Shown: positions 36,231 through 46,312, numbered from the stretch's first letter. The stretch: 64,000 nt of DNA from Sphingomonas sp. SORGH_AS_0879 (GCF_030819175.1 NZ_JAUTBJ010000002.1:2118001-2182000); one strand, 5' to 3'. Translations and numbers: made by a program. The notes: generated by a model not told the origin, from the sequence alone.

Positions 36231-37262
36231 TTACGCCTGCGGGCTGTCCCAGCCTTCCAAGACGATCTTGCCCCTCGTGGTGGCGCTCTCGATGCGGCGG
36301 TGCGCCTCGATCAGGTTGGCGGCATTGATCGGCGAGAGCGTGTCGGTCGCCGTAGTGCGAATGCGCCCCTCGTCCACCAGTTCGGCGACCGCGTCCAGCA
36401 ATCGCCCCTGCTCGTCGACGTCCGGCGTGTCGAAGAGCGACCGGGTGAACATCAATTCCCAATGGACCGACACCGCCTTGCGCTTGAAGGCGACGATGTC
36501 GAGGCTGGCGGGATCGTCGATCAGCGCAAAATGCCCCTGCGGCGCGATCAGCTCGGCGATGTCGGCCAGATGGCGATCGGTATGGGTGGTCGAGAAGACG
36601 AAGGCGGGCGCGCCGATCTCCAGCGCGGCGATCTGCGGTGCCATCGGCCGGGAATGATCGATGACATGATGTGCGCCGAGGTCGCGCACCCAGCCTTCCG
36701 TCTCGGCGCGCGAGGCGGTGGCGATCACGGTCAGGTCGGTGCGGGCCCGCGCGATCTGGATCGCCGCGGAACCGACGCCGCCCGCGCCGCCGATGATCAG
36801 GATGGCACGGGCGCCGCCGGCCGGCTGGTTGTCGACCTTCAATCGGTCGAACAGGGTTTCCCACGCCGTGATGGCCGTCAGCGGCAACGCCGCCGCCTCC
36901 GCGAAGCCGATGCTGCGGGGGCGATGGCCAACGATCCGCTCGTCGACCAGCTGATATTCCGCATTGCTGCCGTCGCGCATCAGGTCGCCCGCATAGAAGA
37001 CCTCGTCACCCACCTTGAAGCGGGTGGCCTCCGGGCCGACCGCCCCGACCACGCCCGCCGCATCCCAGCCGAGAATGCGCTCGTCACGTCCGTCGAATGG
37101 CGCGGCGCCAGTGCGAACCTTCGCGTCGACGGGGTTCACCGAGACGGCCCGAACTGCGACCAGAATGTCACGCCCGGTCGGAACGGGTCGTGGCAGTTCG
37201 ACCTCGACAAGGGCTTCGTCCCGGTCAATCGGGCCGGGCTGGCGATAGGCTATGGCGCGCAT
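36231..37262 (-). CDS. Zinc-type alcohol dehydrogenase-like (MDR) quinone oxidoreductase
   Basis: A 343-residue medium-chain dehydrogenase. The N-terminal GroES-like domain (SVNPVDAKVRTGAAPF, GWDAAGVVGAVGPEATRFKVGDEV) is followed by a Rossmann domain with ILIIGGAGGVGSAAIQIARA. It lacks the structural zinc cysteines, so it belongs to the zinc-free ZDR/quinone oxidoreductase branch. It is divergent from an HxlR regulator, a common arrangement in which HxlR senses an electrophile or quinone and derepresses the reductase. Confidence 0.88.
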   Translation of the reverse strand: MRAIAYRQPGPIDRDEALVEVELPRPVPTGRDILVAVRAVSVNPVDAKVRTGAAPFDGRDERILGWDAAGVVGAVGPEATRFKVGDEVFYAGDLMRDGSNAEYQLVDERIVGHRPRSIGFAEAAALPLTAITAWETLFDRLKVDNQPAGGARAILIIGGAGGVGSAAIQIARARTDLTVIATASRAETEGWVRDLGAHHVIDHSRPMAPQIAALEIGAPAFVFSTTHTDRHLADIAELIAPQGHFALIDDPASLDIVAFKRKAVSVHWELMFTRSLFDTPDVDEQGRLLDAVAELVDEGRIRTTATDTLSPINAANLIEAHRRIESATTRGKIVLEGWDSPQA

Positions 37263-37313
37263 GGGTCTTGCTCCTTTTACTGACGCACGCGAGATAGGGA
37301 CGGTGTCAGCTTA

Positions 37314-37324
37314 TGCCGTAGGCA
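37314..37324. promoter_or_regulatory. Small dyad TGCCGTAGGCA in a divergent promoter
   Basis: TGCC-GTA-GGCA lies midway between the oxidoreductase (start 37262) and hxlR-type (start 37363) genes. It could be the HxlR operator. The motif is short, so the call is tentative. Confidence 0.35.
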
Positions 37325-37362
37325 CAAAAAACGCTCATAGTGTCAAAAAGGATACCGCCCTG

Positions 37363-37710
37363 ATGGCGAAAGCCCGTCACTCCCGCCTCGATTGTACCCC
37401 GGGTTGCGCCGTCGAGGCGGCGGTGAGCCTGATCGACGGCAAGTGGAAGGCGGTGATCCTCTACCATCTACAGGACGGACGCACGCGCTTCAACGAACTG
37501 CGCCGCCGCGCTGGTGATGTGACGCCGCGCATGCTGACCAATCAGCTGCGCGAGTTGGAAGCCGATGGCCTGATCGAGCGCGAGGTCTTCGCTCAGGTGC
37601 CGCCGCGCGTCGAATACAGCCTGTCCGATCGCGGCCGATCTCTGTCGCCGATCATCGCGGCGCTGAAGGACTGGGGCGACGCGAACATGGATCTCTTTGC
37701 ACGGCGGTAA
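37363..37710 (+). CDS. HxlR-family transcriptional regulator
   Basis: A 115-residue winged-helix regulator. The start ATG 37363 (MAKARHSRLDCTPGC) is chosen because AAGGA lies about 10 nt upstream; the longer frame from 37252 overlaps the divergent gene. Typical features are the N-terminal Cys pair (CTPGC), LIDGKWKAVILYHLQDGRTRFNELRR and MLTNQLRELEADGLIERE. Cys-based sensing of electrophiles is known in the family. It probably controls the divergent oxidoreductase. Confidence 0.9.
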   Translation: MAKARHSRLDCTPGCAVEAAVSLIDGKWKAVILYHLQDGRTRFNELRRRAGDVTPRMLTNQLRELEADGLIEREVFAQVPPRVEYSLSDRGRSLSPIIAALKDWGDANMDLFARR

Positions 37711-37805
37711 TCATTCGGCCGATGCGCTGACTGACTTTGCTGACACCGCGTGAACTTCCCCCAACGCGGTGAGCGTCTTGTTCGACCGGGAAGGGCGACC
37801 CGATC

Positions 37806-39617
37806 CTACCCTCGCGTCCCCGCGATATAGCGCGAGACATTGTCGGCCAGGACGTTCAACGGCACATTGCCCCCGTCCACCACGGCCTGGTCGAAATCAC
37901 GCAGGTCGTAGCGGGGGCCGAGCGCCGCCTTGGCACGGGCGCGTTGGGCCACGATCTCGGCGCGGCCGACCTCATAGCCACAGGCCTGACCCGGCCACGC
38001 GCAATAGCGGTCCACCTCGCTCACCGCATTGCTGCGGGGCAGGCCGGTGGCGGCGATGAACTCGGTCAGCGCCTGGTCGCGCGACCAGCCGATGGCGTGG
38101 ATGCCGGTATCGACGATCAGCCGCACCGCCCGCCAGGCCAGCCCCATCAGATACCCCAACCGCCCGGCCGGATCGTCGGCATACATGCCCAGTTCATCCG
38201 CGAGTTGCTCGGCATAGAGCGCCCAGCCCTCCGAATAGGCGTTGAAAGCCAGAATCGAGCGGATGAGCGGCAAGGCCTGCGCATATTCGCCTTGCCAGAC
38301 ATGGCCCGGAATCCCTTCGTGATAGACCAGGTCGGGGATGGTCACACGGTTGTGGATGGTCGGGTCCCCCAGATTGACCCAGACCTTGCCCGGCTCTCGC
38401 CCGTCGATCGTGCCGGGTCCGCCATAGGCCGCCGGAGCCCCCGCTTCCTGGGCGAGCGGCATGCGACGGATATCCAGATGCCCGCGCGCCAGGCGGCGGA
38501 ACGCATCGGGCAGGCGGGGCCGGATCGCGTCGATCCGCGCCTGCATATAGGCGACGATTTGCTTACGCCCCTCGTCATTGTCGGGAAAGCCGATGCCCGG
38601 CCGACGCTGATAGGCAATGGCCCGCTCGGCGACGCTGCCCTGGGTCAGGCCTTCCTTGCGCAGGATCGCGTCCATTTGCGCCTGAAGATCGGCCAGGCGC
38701 GCGCGACCCATCTGGTGGAGCTCGGTCGGACTGCGGCGGATGGTCGTGCTCGCACGCAAGCCCCAGTCGTACCATTCGGGACCATGGGGGCGGCTGCCCA
38801 TTCCTGCGGCATCGGTCGCGACCGCGCGCTGGGCGCGCAACTCGGCCAGCTGTCGCTCCAGCGCGGGCAGGATGCCCGAGCGCACGATCCGCATCGCGCG
38901 AGCCGTCCAGTCGCCGGGGATCGCCCGTGTCTTGCGCGCCAGAGGCCCCACCAGCGGGCCATCGGCATTCGCCGCCTCGGCGATGGTGCGGGTCATGCCG
39001 GTGATCGTCTTGTCGAGCAGGAAGGCGGGCGGAACCAGCCCCTGTTCGCGCGCCTGGCGGATACGCACCGTCTCGCCGTCCAATTGCGCTGCCATGGCGG
39101 CCAGGCGGGCGAGATAGGCCTCGGCATCGGCGGCATTGCGCACAGGCTGGTCGCCGTCCAGCATCTGCGGCACGTCGAGCCACGCGCCGACATTCTGGAT
39201 GACGCCATAGGGCGTGTTGCGCCAGTCGCCGATGGTCGCAACGCCGTAAGGCAGGGCCATGCCGTCAAGCGCGGTCCGGAAGGCGGTTTCGACCACGGCG
39301 ATGCTGGTCGCGGTGGAGGAGTCCAGCCCCGTACGGGGCAATCGCGCCAGTTCCCTCAGGCTTTGGGTCAGGAAACGCTGGCGTGCGGCCACCCCGGCGG
39401 GTGAGCGATCCTCCAATCGCCGCCGGAGATCGGCCTGCGCGCCCTCGTCCACCCCCAGCGACGTCGCCCGCTCCGGGATCAATGGCAGTAGGCCCTGCGC
39501 GATCCGGTCGAGCAGCGCGGTGGCATTCGTGGGCGGCACCGCCCCATGCAGGGCGGTCGCGGCGGTCAAGGCGGCGGCGCCGGCCAGGGTGTCGCGGCGC
39601 GAAAAAAGCTGGGTCAT
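37806..39617 (-). CDS. DUF885 family (peptidase-like) exported protein
   Basis: A 603-residue protein with a Tat-like signal (FSRRDTLAGAAALTAATALHG). The long helical body ends in the DUF885 metallopeptidase-like region, with the zinc motif YHEGIPGHVWQ (HExxxxH type), NAYSEGWALYAEQLADELG and GQACGYEVGRAEI. Members are predicted carboxypeptidase-like metalloproteases; the substrate is unknown. The start ATG 39617 is used because the extension upstream has no support and the twin-Arg signal follows it. Confidence 0.88.
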   Translation of the reverse strand: MTQLFSRRDTLAGAAALTAATALHGAVPPTNATALLDRIAQGLLPLIPERATSLGVDEGAQADLRRRLEDRSPAGVAARQRFLTQSLRELARLPRTGLDSSTATSIAVVETAFRTALDGMALPYGVATIGDWRNTPYGVIQNVGAWLDVPQMLDGDQPVRNAADAEAYLARLAAMAAQLDGETVRIRQAREQGLVPPAFLLDKTITGMTRTIAEAANADGPLVGPLARKTRAIPGDWTARAMRIVRSGILPALERQLAELRAQRAVATDAAGMGSRPHGPEWYDWGLRASTTIRRSPTELHQMGRARLADLQAQMDAILRKEGLTQGSVAERAIAYQRRPGIGFPDNDEGRKQIVAYMQARIDAIRPRLPDAFRRLARGHLDIRRMPLAQEAGAPAAYGGPGTIDGREPGKVWVNLGDPTIHNRVTIPDLVYHEGIPGHVWQGEYAQALPLIRSILAFNAYSEGWALYAEQLADELGMYADDPAGRLGYLMGLAWRAVRLIVDTGIHAIGWSRDQALTEFIAATGLPRSNAVSEVDRYCAWPGQACGYEVGRAEIVAQRARAKAALGPRYDLRDFDQAVVDGGNVPLNVLADNVSRYIAGTRG

Positions 39618-39707
39618 GCGATAGTGATGACCAGCCGCCCCGCTCGCGTCAAATGCTCGTGACCGCTCAGGCATTCTTCTCCATGCTCGGTGGCCTGTTG
39701 TACCCGC

Positions 39708-40085
39708 TCAGGGCTGACGACGGCTTCCCATGGCGAGCAGCGCGAAGCACAGCAGGCTTGCGCCATGCAGCAGATAATGGACCGGGCGCGCGGTGCCCGA
39801 CATCATCAACAGCGCGATATCCCCCGCCGGAATGACGATCGTTGCCGTCAGTATGATGGACAGTGCGCGCCACCGCGTCGACAGGGTCAGGCCAAGCAGA
39901 TACAGTGCCAGCGCCACATCCCGCAGTCCGATGGCCCGGACGAAGGTCGTCGCGGCGACGTCGCGGGTCGGCGCACCGTAGAAGCTAGCGCCCGCTCGCG
40001 GCATCGCCAGGAAGAACAGCCCCAGCAGCAGGAACACCAGCGACACCGCGATGGTCGTGATCGCGAACGGACGGAACCTCGTCAT
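39708..40085 (-). CDS. DUF4267 family small membrane protein
   Basis: A 125-residue protein with four hydrophobic helices (ITTIAVSLVFLLLGLFFLAM and three more) and the family pattern GASFYGAPTR ... AIGLRDVALALYLLGL. Function unknown. It stands between the DUF885 gene (90 nt away, same strand) and the divergent DUF4336 gene. Confidence 0.8.
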   Translation of the reverse strand: MTRFRPFAITTIAVSLVFLLLGLFFLAMPRAGASFYGAPTRDVAATTFVRAIGLRDVALALYLLGLTLSTRWRALSIILTATIVIPAGDIALLMMSGTARPVHYLLHGASLLCFALLAMGSRRQP

Positions 40086-40183
40086 CGGCGTCCTTCCATC
40101 GGGCGATTACACGCTTCCTAGAAAGAGTCACGGGAACTTCCGTTCCGCGCCTTCGCTGCTGTACCGAGAACAGGAGAAAAGCG

Positions 40184-41104
40184 ATGAGCACAGCCATTCG
40201 GGATACCAAGCCCGGCGACCCGTCGCGGTTGCCCGATCCGACGGTCGAGGCCCAGCGTCCGGCGCCGCCGCGCAAGACGTGGCTGATCGGCACGGCGGCG
40301 GCGGGCGTGGTCACGGTTGCTCTGTGGCTGGCGCGCGGATCGGCGCGGGGGAAGGGGGCGGTCGTCTATCCCCCGGTGGACATGCTGAAGCCCGTCGCGC
40401 CCGATATCTGGATCGTCGACAGCGGCCCGATCAGCGCAATGGGCCTCACGCTGCCGGTGCGGATGACGGTCGTCCGGATGAAGGACGGCGGGCTGTGGCT
40501 CCATTCGCCGACCCGCCACACGCCCGCGCTGGAACGGGCGCTGGCGGAGCTGGGACCGGTGCGGCATCTGGTCGCACCGACCGTCGCCCATTGGACGTTC
40601 CTGGAGGCGTGGCAACGGGCCTGTCCCGACGCGACCAGTTGGGCGGTACCGGCGCTTCGCGATCGCGGTGCGATCCGGCGATCTGGCGTGCGGATCGACC
40701 GCGATCTGCTGGATACGGCTCCGGCGGAATGGGCCGACGCGATCGACCAGGGGATGGTCCGGGGCGGTGCGGGCTTCGAGGAAGCCTGGTTCCTCCACCG
40801 GGACAGCCGTACTCTGATACTCGCCGACCTGATCGAGAATCTCGAACCCGCCAAATTGCCGCCCGTCACCGCCGCGATGATGCGCGCGACGCTGGCGACC
40901 CGCGCGACGACGGGCGTCCATGTCCGTGCGGCGCTGACCTTGGGCGGGGGAGCTGCGCGGGCAGCGATCCGCCGCATGGTCGCGACCGCGCCGGAGCGGG
41001 TGATCTTCGCCCATGGCACCCCGTTCGACAGCGACGGCGCGGCGCGGTTGCGGCAGGCCTTCGACTGGATCGCCCCTGGCGGTGCTGTCCCGGTACCGGG
41101 ATAG
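40184..41104 (+). CDS. DUF4336 family protein (metallo-beta-lactamase-like)
   Basis: A 306-residue protein with an N-terminal membrane anchor (TWLIGTAAAGVVTVALWLA) followed by a DUF4336 domain (PDIWIVDSGPI, GGLWLHSPTRHT, LVAPTVAHWTFLEAWQ, FEEAWFLHRDSRTLILADLI). The fold is related to the metallo-beta-lactamases, but the HxHxDH motif is not preserved. AACAGGAG is near the start. Activity unknown. Confidence 0.82.
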   Translation: MSTAIRDTKPGDPSRLPDPTVEAQRPAPPRKTWLIGTAAAGVVTVALWLARGSARGKGAVVYPPVDMLKPVAPDIWIVDSGPISAMGLTLPVRMTVVRMKDGGLWLHSPTRHTPALERALAELGPVRHLVAPTVAHWTFLEAWQRACPDATSWAVPALRDRGAIRRSGVRIDRDLLDTAPAEWADAIDQGMVRGGAGFEEAWFLHRDSRTLILADLIENLEPAKLPPVTAAMMRATLATRATTGVHVRAALTLGGGAARAAIRRMVATAPERVIFAHGTPFDSDGAARLRQAFDWIAPGGAVPVPG

Positions 41105-41122
41105 GCACAGGATATCCCTTCG

Positions 41123-42202
41123 CTATTCGAGCACGAGCGCGGCATCGACGAGCTTCGCGTCGTGCATCTGGTTCAGATAGGCTTCGTAATAGGCCTTGTG
41201 AGACGCACCGACGACCGCGAGCAGCCGGGTGCCGGGCTTCCAGCCGAGCACCGCGCGGATGTTGGCGACCATGCGCAGGTTACGGGTTTCCCAATAGGCG
41301 ACATATTGCCGCCCATAGGCCTGGAGCGAGGGTTCGTTCAGCGCCGCGCCCCAGTCCGATCGATAGGCTTCCGCACCATAGGCGGGCGCGTTGTACGCGC
41401 GGTACAGGTCGAGCAGCCCGTCGGGACGACCAAGCCCCGCACTCAGCGCATTTCCCTGCGCGATCCGGGCCTTGGTCGCGGGATTGTCCCACGCGGCGGT
41501 CAAGGCCGCGCCATAGGCCTTGTCATCCACCGGAGCGCCCGAGGAGGACTGGTCGTCGACGCCCCAGACCCGCTCCAGCCCCAGGCGCGCGGCGAGCGCC
41601 GCGACGATCAGGCTGTCCTCGCTCTTCCTGGCCGTGTTCTTGTCCAGGTTGGCGGCTAGGTCGGCGGTGAGACCATCGGCGGCGCGGCGTTCCGTTGCGG
41701 GCAGGCGGAGCCATTGGACCAGCGCCGATGTCGGTTCTCCGGCAGCCAGAAAGAGCAACGCGAGGCGACGACGCTCGGCGGGGGAGGGCGAGGCGGGCCA
41801 GTTCGCCAGCCGCCGCTCGACCTCCGCATTGGCGGCAGGCACGCCCAGCCCGGCGGCGTTTCCGGCGGCGGTTGGGTCGTAGCAATAGCTCTCGACCGAC
41901 GATGCCTGGCGCTCGCCTTGAGCGCGCAAGCTGAAGCACAGCAGCCCCGACATATTCTCATTGGCGATCGCCGTCGGTTTCCAGCGGGCGAGGCGGGTGA
42001 GCAGCGGCTCGACCATCTCCGGGCCGATATTGCCGGGCAGTTGAGACAGATGCGGCGTGCCGAGAACCAGCACCTCGTTCGGGCGGCCCGCGATCGGTCC
42101 TTTCAGCATGTCCGGATGAAAGGACGGGCGATACTCCTGCCCCGATGCGGGCGACAGGGCGGCGGTCAGGCAGAGGGCGGCGCCCAGGAGGGATGTGTGC
42201 AT
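41123..42202 (-). CDS. DUF5694 family exported protein
   Basis: A 359-residue protein with a signal peptide (TSLLGAALCLTAALSPASG). The domain begins with EVLVLGTPHLSQLPG and includes WKPTAIANENMSG and a C-terminal RLLAVVGASHKAYYEAYL, as in DUF5694. This fold resembles TraB/haem-degrading-like GTxH proteins. The start is ATG 42202; the long frame upstream is antisense noise. It follows the ABC-type permease gene after 62 bases, so it may share that operon. Confidence 0.82.
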   Translation of the reverse strand: MHTSLLGAALCLTAALSPASGQEYRPSFHPDMLKGPIAGRPNEVLVLGTPHLSQLPGNIGPEMVEPLLTRLARWKPTAIANENMSGLLCFSLRAQGERQASSVESYCYDPTAAGNAAGLGVPAANAEVERRLANWPASPSPAERRRLALLFLAAGEPTSALVQWLRLPATERRAADGLTADLAANLDKNTARKSEDSLIVAALAARLGLERVWGVDDQSSSGAPVDDKAYGAALTAAWDNPATKARIAQGNALSAGLGRPDGLLDLYRAYNAPAYGAEAYRSDWGAALNEPSLQAYGRQYVAYWETRNLRMVANIRAVLGWKPGTRLLAVVGASHKAYYEAYLNQMHDAKLVDAALVLE

Positions 42203-42264
42203 CGGTTTCGCTTTCGTTCGTTCGTTCGTGGAGGGAGGTTGGCGGACGGTCGTTCTGGGGCACT

Positions 42265-44691
42265 CTAGTCGTGGCGCAGGGCCCAGGCGGGGGCCGCGCG
42301 GCTGGCACGCAGGGCCTGGCCGAGCACGGTCAGGACCGCGATGACGAGCGCCAGCACGGACGCGCCGACGAAGAAGACGGGCGACAGCGCGATACGGTCG
42401 TCGAACCCGGCCAGCCATGTCCGCATCGCGACGAATGCCAGCGTCCAGGCGATCAGGTTCGCCAGCAGCACGGGGCGGAGGAACTGGCCGACGAGCAGCC
42501 TGACGATATCGGCCGAAGACGCGCCCAGCGTCTTGCGGATGCCGATCTCCTTCACCCGCCGCTGCGTGTTGAAGGACGCGAGCCCCCATAGGCCCACGCA
42601 GCCGATCAGCACGGCCAGGCCCGCCCCGATGCCGAACAGCCGCGTGGCGCGATCATCCTCATCATAGAAGGTCTGGAGCAACTGGTCGCCGGTATCCGCC
42701 CTGAACGGGGCTTCCGGTGCCACCCGGACCCAGGCGGCACGGACGGCGTCGCGCACCGTGCGCGGATCGCCGGTAAAGCGCATGGTCGCGACCGGATAGG
42801 GCACGATGCCGTGAGTATAGGTGTAATAGACCGGCGTGGTGGGCAGGCGGGGCGAGAAGAAGCGCAGGTCGTCGAGCACGCCGACGATGGTCATCGCGCG
42901 GGGCTGCACCACCGTCTTGCCGATCGCCTCCTGTGGCGATGCGAAGCCGAGCGCGGTGACGGCTTTGCGGGAAATGACGATGTTGCTCGCCTCGCCCTTT
43001 TGCGCGTTACGCGTGTCGTCCATCCGGTGCGCGTCGTCCAGCAATCGGCCCGCCACGGGCTTCGTGCCGAACAGGCGAAAGAAGTCCGATCCGACATGGA
43101 TATGCCGGACGGCGGGCCCCGGTCCGGGCCGCCCCGCCAAAAGCAGATTATCCGCATTGTTGTTTCCGACATCGCCAAGACCGGTATCGGAGGTCGTCAC
43201 CATCGAAACGCCGAGCGCGCGGCGGAAGGCGGCGATCAGGGCGGGGTGCTTGGCCGGATCGACATAGCCCAGCCACGGCGCAACCAACAGGCCTTCGCGC
43301 TGGAAACCCAGATCGGCGGCGCGGACATGCCGGGTCTGCGCGACAAGCACCCCCGCACCGATCAGGAACGCGATCACCAGGGCGAACTGCCCCATGACGA
43401 GCATTTCCCGCACCCGCGTCCCCGTGCGGCCGCCGCCCGGTGAACGCGCCGAGGCAAGGACCGCCGCCGCCGGAAAGCGCGACAGGAGCAGCGCCGGGTA
43501 GAAACCCGCCGGAACACCGACACCGATGGCAAGCAGCACGAGCACCGGTATGACCTGCGCATAGGGCATGCTCAACGACAGCGCACCCGCCGCATTGACC
43601 AGCGGCAGGCCAAGCTCCGCGAGCATCAGCCCCAGCATGCCTGCCACCCCGGCGGCCAGTATCGCTTCTCCTAGGAACTGGCGGACCAGCGTGGCCCGGT
43701 CGGCGCCCAGGACCTTGCGCATCGCCACCTCGCGCGCCCGCAGTCCGGCACGGGCACTCGCCAGATTGACGTAATTGACGATCGCGATCAGCAGCGTCAG
43801 CACGCCGACCAAACCCAGCGTGACGATGGTCAGCTTGCGGCTGGCGCTTTCCTGTCCAGAGGGCTGGAGATGCGCCTCGGTCAGGGGCAGCAACGGCAGG
43901 CCGATCCGCGTCGCTACGTCGTCGCCCAGGTCGCGCCGCCCATGCCGGGCCACGAAGCCGGGCATCTTCTCTTCAAACGCCTTGGCGGCTGCTTCATCGG
44001 GAAAGCGGAGATAGGTCCTGAGCGAGGTGCTGCCCCAATGGTTCCACCAGTCGCCCAGGTCGCTGGTCGGCAATCTGGCGAGGATCGAGAATTTGAAATC
44101 GGTCGTCTTGGGCAGATCCTCGAAAACGCCGGTCACACGGTGTGGCGCGGTCTTGTCGAGTGCGAGGGTCAGGGTCTGGCCGATCGGATCGGCCTCGCCG
44201 AAATATTTCCTGGCGGCCGAGCGGCTGAGGATCACGCTCGCGGGATCGGCGAGCGCGGTGGCCTTGTTGCCCGCTACCCAGGGCAGGTCGAACACCTGGA
44301 GGAAGCTGGCGTCGACCTGGCCGATATCGTCGAAGGTGGCGATCCCGCCCCGGACCACGCTGCCCCCGTCCTTACCGTCCATATTGGTGCCGCCCATGAA
44401 GCGGGTGCCGACCAGACCGGGCAGGTCCTGCCGCAGTTCGTCCAGAAGCCCGCCCATCGTACTGGGATAGCGACCGGCGAAGGGCCCGTCCGCGCGCTTC
44501 CAGTCGGTCTGGACGAGGTAGATTTCACCATGATGCGGGAGCCATGTCTCGAAGCTCGTCTCGAACCGGACATAGAGGGCGAGGACGAAGAACACCGCGA
44601 TCCCGACCGCGAGGCCGCCGATGTTGAGCGCGGCATAAAGCTTGTGGCGCGTCAGCGAGCGATAGAGCGAGATGAGGGCGAAGCGGTTCAT
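42265..44691 (-). CDS. MacB/FtsX-type ABC transporter permease
   Basis: An 808-residue membrane protein: an N-terminal TM helix and MacB-like periplasmic domain (about 20-280), an FtsX domain with three TM helices (VGVLTLLIAIVNYVNLASARAG, AREVAMRKVLGA), a second periplasmic region, and a second FtsX domain (GVLVGCVGLWG-type segment, VKEIGIRKTLGAS). This duplicated form is common in macrolide/peptide efflux. No ATPase partner is visible nearby. The start at 44691 (MNRFALISLYRSLTRHKLYA) is preferred. An IS701 element lies 160 bases upstream. Confidence 0.88.
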   Translation of the reverse strand: MNRFALISLYRSLTRHKLYAALNIGGLAVGIAVFFVLALYVRFETSFETWLPHHGEIYLVQTDWKRADGPFAGRYPSTMGGLLDELRQDLPGLVGTRFMGGTNMDGKDGGSVVRGGIATFDDIGQVDASFLQVFDLPWVAGNKATALADPASVILSRSAARKYFGEADPIGQTLTLALDKTAPHRVTGVFEDLPKTTDFKFSILARLPTSDLGDWWNHWGSTSLRTYLRFPDEAAAKAFEEKMPGFVARHGRRDLGDDVATRIGLPLLPLTEAHLQPSGQESASRKLTIVTLGLVGVLTLLIAIVNYVNLASARAGLRAREVAMRKVLGADRATLVRQFLGEAILAAGVAGMLGLMLAELGLPLVNAAGALSLSMPYAQVIPVLVLLAIGVGVPAGFYPALLLSRFPAAAVLASARSPGGGRTGTRVREMLVMGQFALVIAFLIGAGVLVAQTRHVRAADLGFQREGLLVAPWLGYVDPAKHPALIAAFRRALGVSMVTTSDTGLGDVGNNNADNLLLAGRPGPGPAVRHIHVGSDFFRLFGTKPVAGRLLDDAHRMDDTRNAQKGEASNIVISRKAVTALGFASPQEAIGKTVVQPRAMTIVGVLDDLRFFSPRLPTTPVYYTYTHGIVPYPVATMRFTGDPRTVRDAVRAAWVRVAPEAPFRADTGDQLLQTFYDEDDRATRLFGIGAGLAVLIGCVGLWGLASFNTQRRVKEIGIRKTLGASSADIVRLLVGQFLRPVLLANLIAWTLAFVAMRTWLAGFDDRIALSPVFFVGASVLALVIAVLTVLGQALRASRAAPAWALRHD

Positions 44692-44852
44692 CGGCCTGCT
44701 CCTGAAACCACGCATGGGACGAAGGCGCCAGCTTCGGCGAGAGGGCGTGGGCCCGCATGGATGGATTGTCGTGTCATCGCGACGATCGTCGCTGTCCAGC
44801 GCCGAAAAGCCTAACCTGCGATGACGAAAGGGGTTTTGTGCTGACCGCCTAG

Positions 44853-46283
44853 CACTACTTTGGCAGAGTAGGGGAACTGGTGGAATCGTCGTTGATTCCG
44901 GTGGCATGAAGATGCTGACCGGGACGATGCGTGATGGTTGCGAGGGATAGCTGGCGGCAAGATCTGGAGACGTGGCTGGCGCCGTTTCTCGCCGAGCTGA
45001 CGCACCCGGCGCAGCGGCGGATGTGTCCGACCTACATCGCCGGCCTGATCGGCCCGGGCGACCGCAAGAGCATCCAGCCGCTGGCGGCGCGAACGGAGGA
45101 TGCCGGCTACGACCAGCTGCACCATTTCATCGCCAGCGGGACATGGGACGCAGCGCCGCTCGAGCGCCGGCTGCTGGCGGAGGCGGACCTGCTGGTCGGC
45201 GATGCGAAGGGCTTTCTCGTCATCGATGACACCGCGCTGCCGAAGAAGGGACGCGCCTCGGTCGGCGTGGCGCCGCAATATGCGTCGTCGCAGGGCAAGA
45301 CCGCGAACTGCCAGTCGCTGGTGTCAGTGACGCTGGCATCGCGCGAGGTGCCGGTGATGGTGGGGCTGCGCCTGTTCCTGCCGGAGAACTGGACGAGCGA
45401 TCCGGCACGTATGAAGCGTGCACGGGTGCCGGCCGGACGACAGGCCGCGATGAGCAAGCCCGAGATCGCCATCGCCGAGATCGACCGGGTGATGGCCGCG
45501 GGCGTTCGGTTCGGATGCGTGCTGGCCGATGCGGGATACGGCTCGGGAACGGCGTTCCGCCAGGCGCTGAGCGAGCGGGGATTGTCATGGGCGGTGGGCC
45601 TGTCATCCCGGCAGACCGTCTATGCACCCGATGTTGAACTGACCTTTCCGCAGGCTCAAGGCGGACGTCCGCGCAAATATCATATTCCTGACCGGGCGCC
45701 GGTATCGGTGGCCGACATGCTTGCCGACGAGCCGTGGCGCAAGGTCGCCTGGCGCCGCGGCACGAAGGGGCGGCTCACCTGCCTGTTCGCTGCCCGACGC
45801 GTCCGGATCGCCGAGGGCCATCGGCACCGCATGGCTGACAACCGTGTCCAGGCCATGCCCGGTGAGGAAGTCTGGCTGGTTGGCGAACGACGGTCGAGCG
45901 GCGAGCGCAAATACTACGTATCCAATCTCCCGCCCGATACGCCGCTGCGGCAGCTTGCCGCTGCCATCAAGGCGCGGTGGGTCTGCGAACAGGCCCACCA
46001 GCAGCTCAAGGAGGAACTGGGGCTCGACCATTTCGAAGGGCGATCATGGCCGGGGTTGCATCGACATGCCTTGATGACGATGCTCGCCTACGCCTTCCTG
46101 CAATCCCGCCGCCTCAAAGCTGCGGGACGGAAAAAAAAGAGTCGGAGGACCGCCCCCGCAACCAACCCTGCCTGCCATCCGGCAGGCGATCCTCGACTGG
46201 CTGGCACGACCACCGTCAATGCACTGCCCGCACTGTAATAAGCAGCTGATAACCGCCGACAAACCTACTCTGCCAAAGTAGTG
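44853..46283 (+). mobile_element. IS701-family element (1431 bp)
   Basis: The ends CACTACTTTGGCAGAGTAGG and its exact reverse complement bound the element, and CTAG stands on both sides as the 4-bp target duplication typical of IS701. It carries one intact transposase gene. It separates the MacB-type permease gene from DNA with a strong palindrome at 46313-46330. Confidence 0.92.
44934..46238 (+). CDS. IS701-family transposase
   Basis: A 434-residue DDE transposase. Visible motifs include FLVIDDTALPKKG (first Asp), CVLADAGYGSGTAFRQAL (second Asp) and WVCEQAHQQLKEELGLDHFEGRSW (Glu region with the YREK-like K-E pattern), typical of IS701 and IS4-like enzymes. A GTG three bases earlier is an alternative start. 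The C-terminal tail is basic. The gene is intact, so the element may be mobile. Confidence 0.9.
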   Translation: MVARDSWRQDLETWLAPFLAELTHPAQRRMCPTYIAGLIGPGDRKSIQPLAARTEDAGYDQLHHFIASGTWDAAPLERRLLAEADLLVGDAKGFLVIDDTALPKKGRASVGVAPQYASSQGKTANCQSLVSVTLASREVPVMVGLRLFLPENWTSDPARMKRARVPAGRQAAMSKPEIAIAEIDRVMAAGVRFGCVLADAGYGSGTAFRQALSERGLSWAVGLSSRQTVYAPDVELTFPQAQGGRPRKYHIPDRAPVSVADMLADEPWRKVAWRRGTKGRLTCLFAARRVRIAEGHRHRMADNRVQAMPGEEVWLVGERRSSGERKYYVSNLPPDTPLRQLAAAIKARWVCEQAHQQLKEELGLDHFEGRSWPGLHRHALMTMLAYAFLQSRRLKAAGRKKKSRRTAPATNPACHPAGDPRLAGTTTVNALPAL

Positions 46284-46312
46284 CTAGGTCGGGCAGGACC
46301 GGGTGGAACAAT

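Noticed and set aside
37944..39404. A 486-residue plus-strand frame
   Set aside because: Antisense to the DUF885 gene with its Tat-like signal and HEGIPGH motif.
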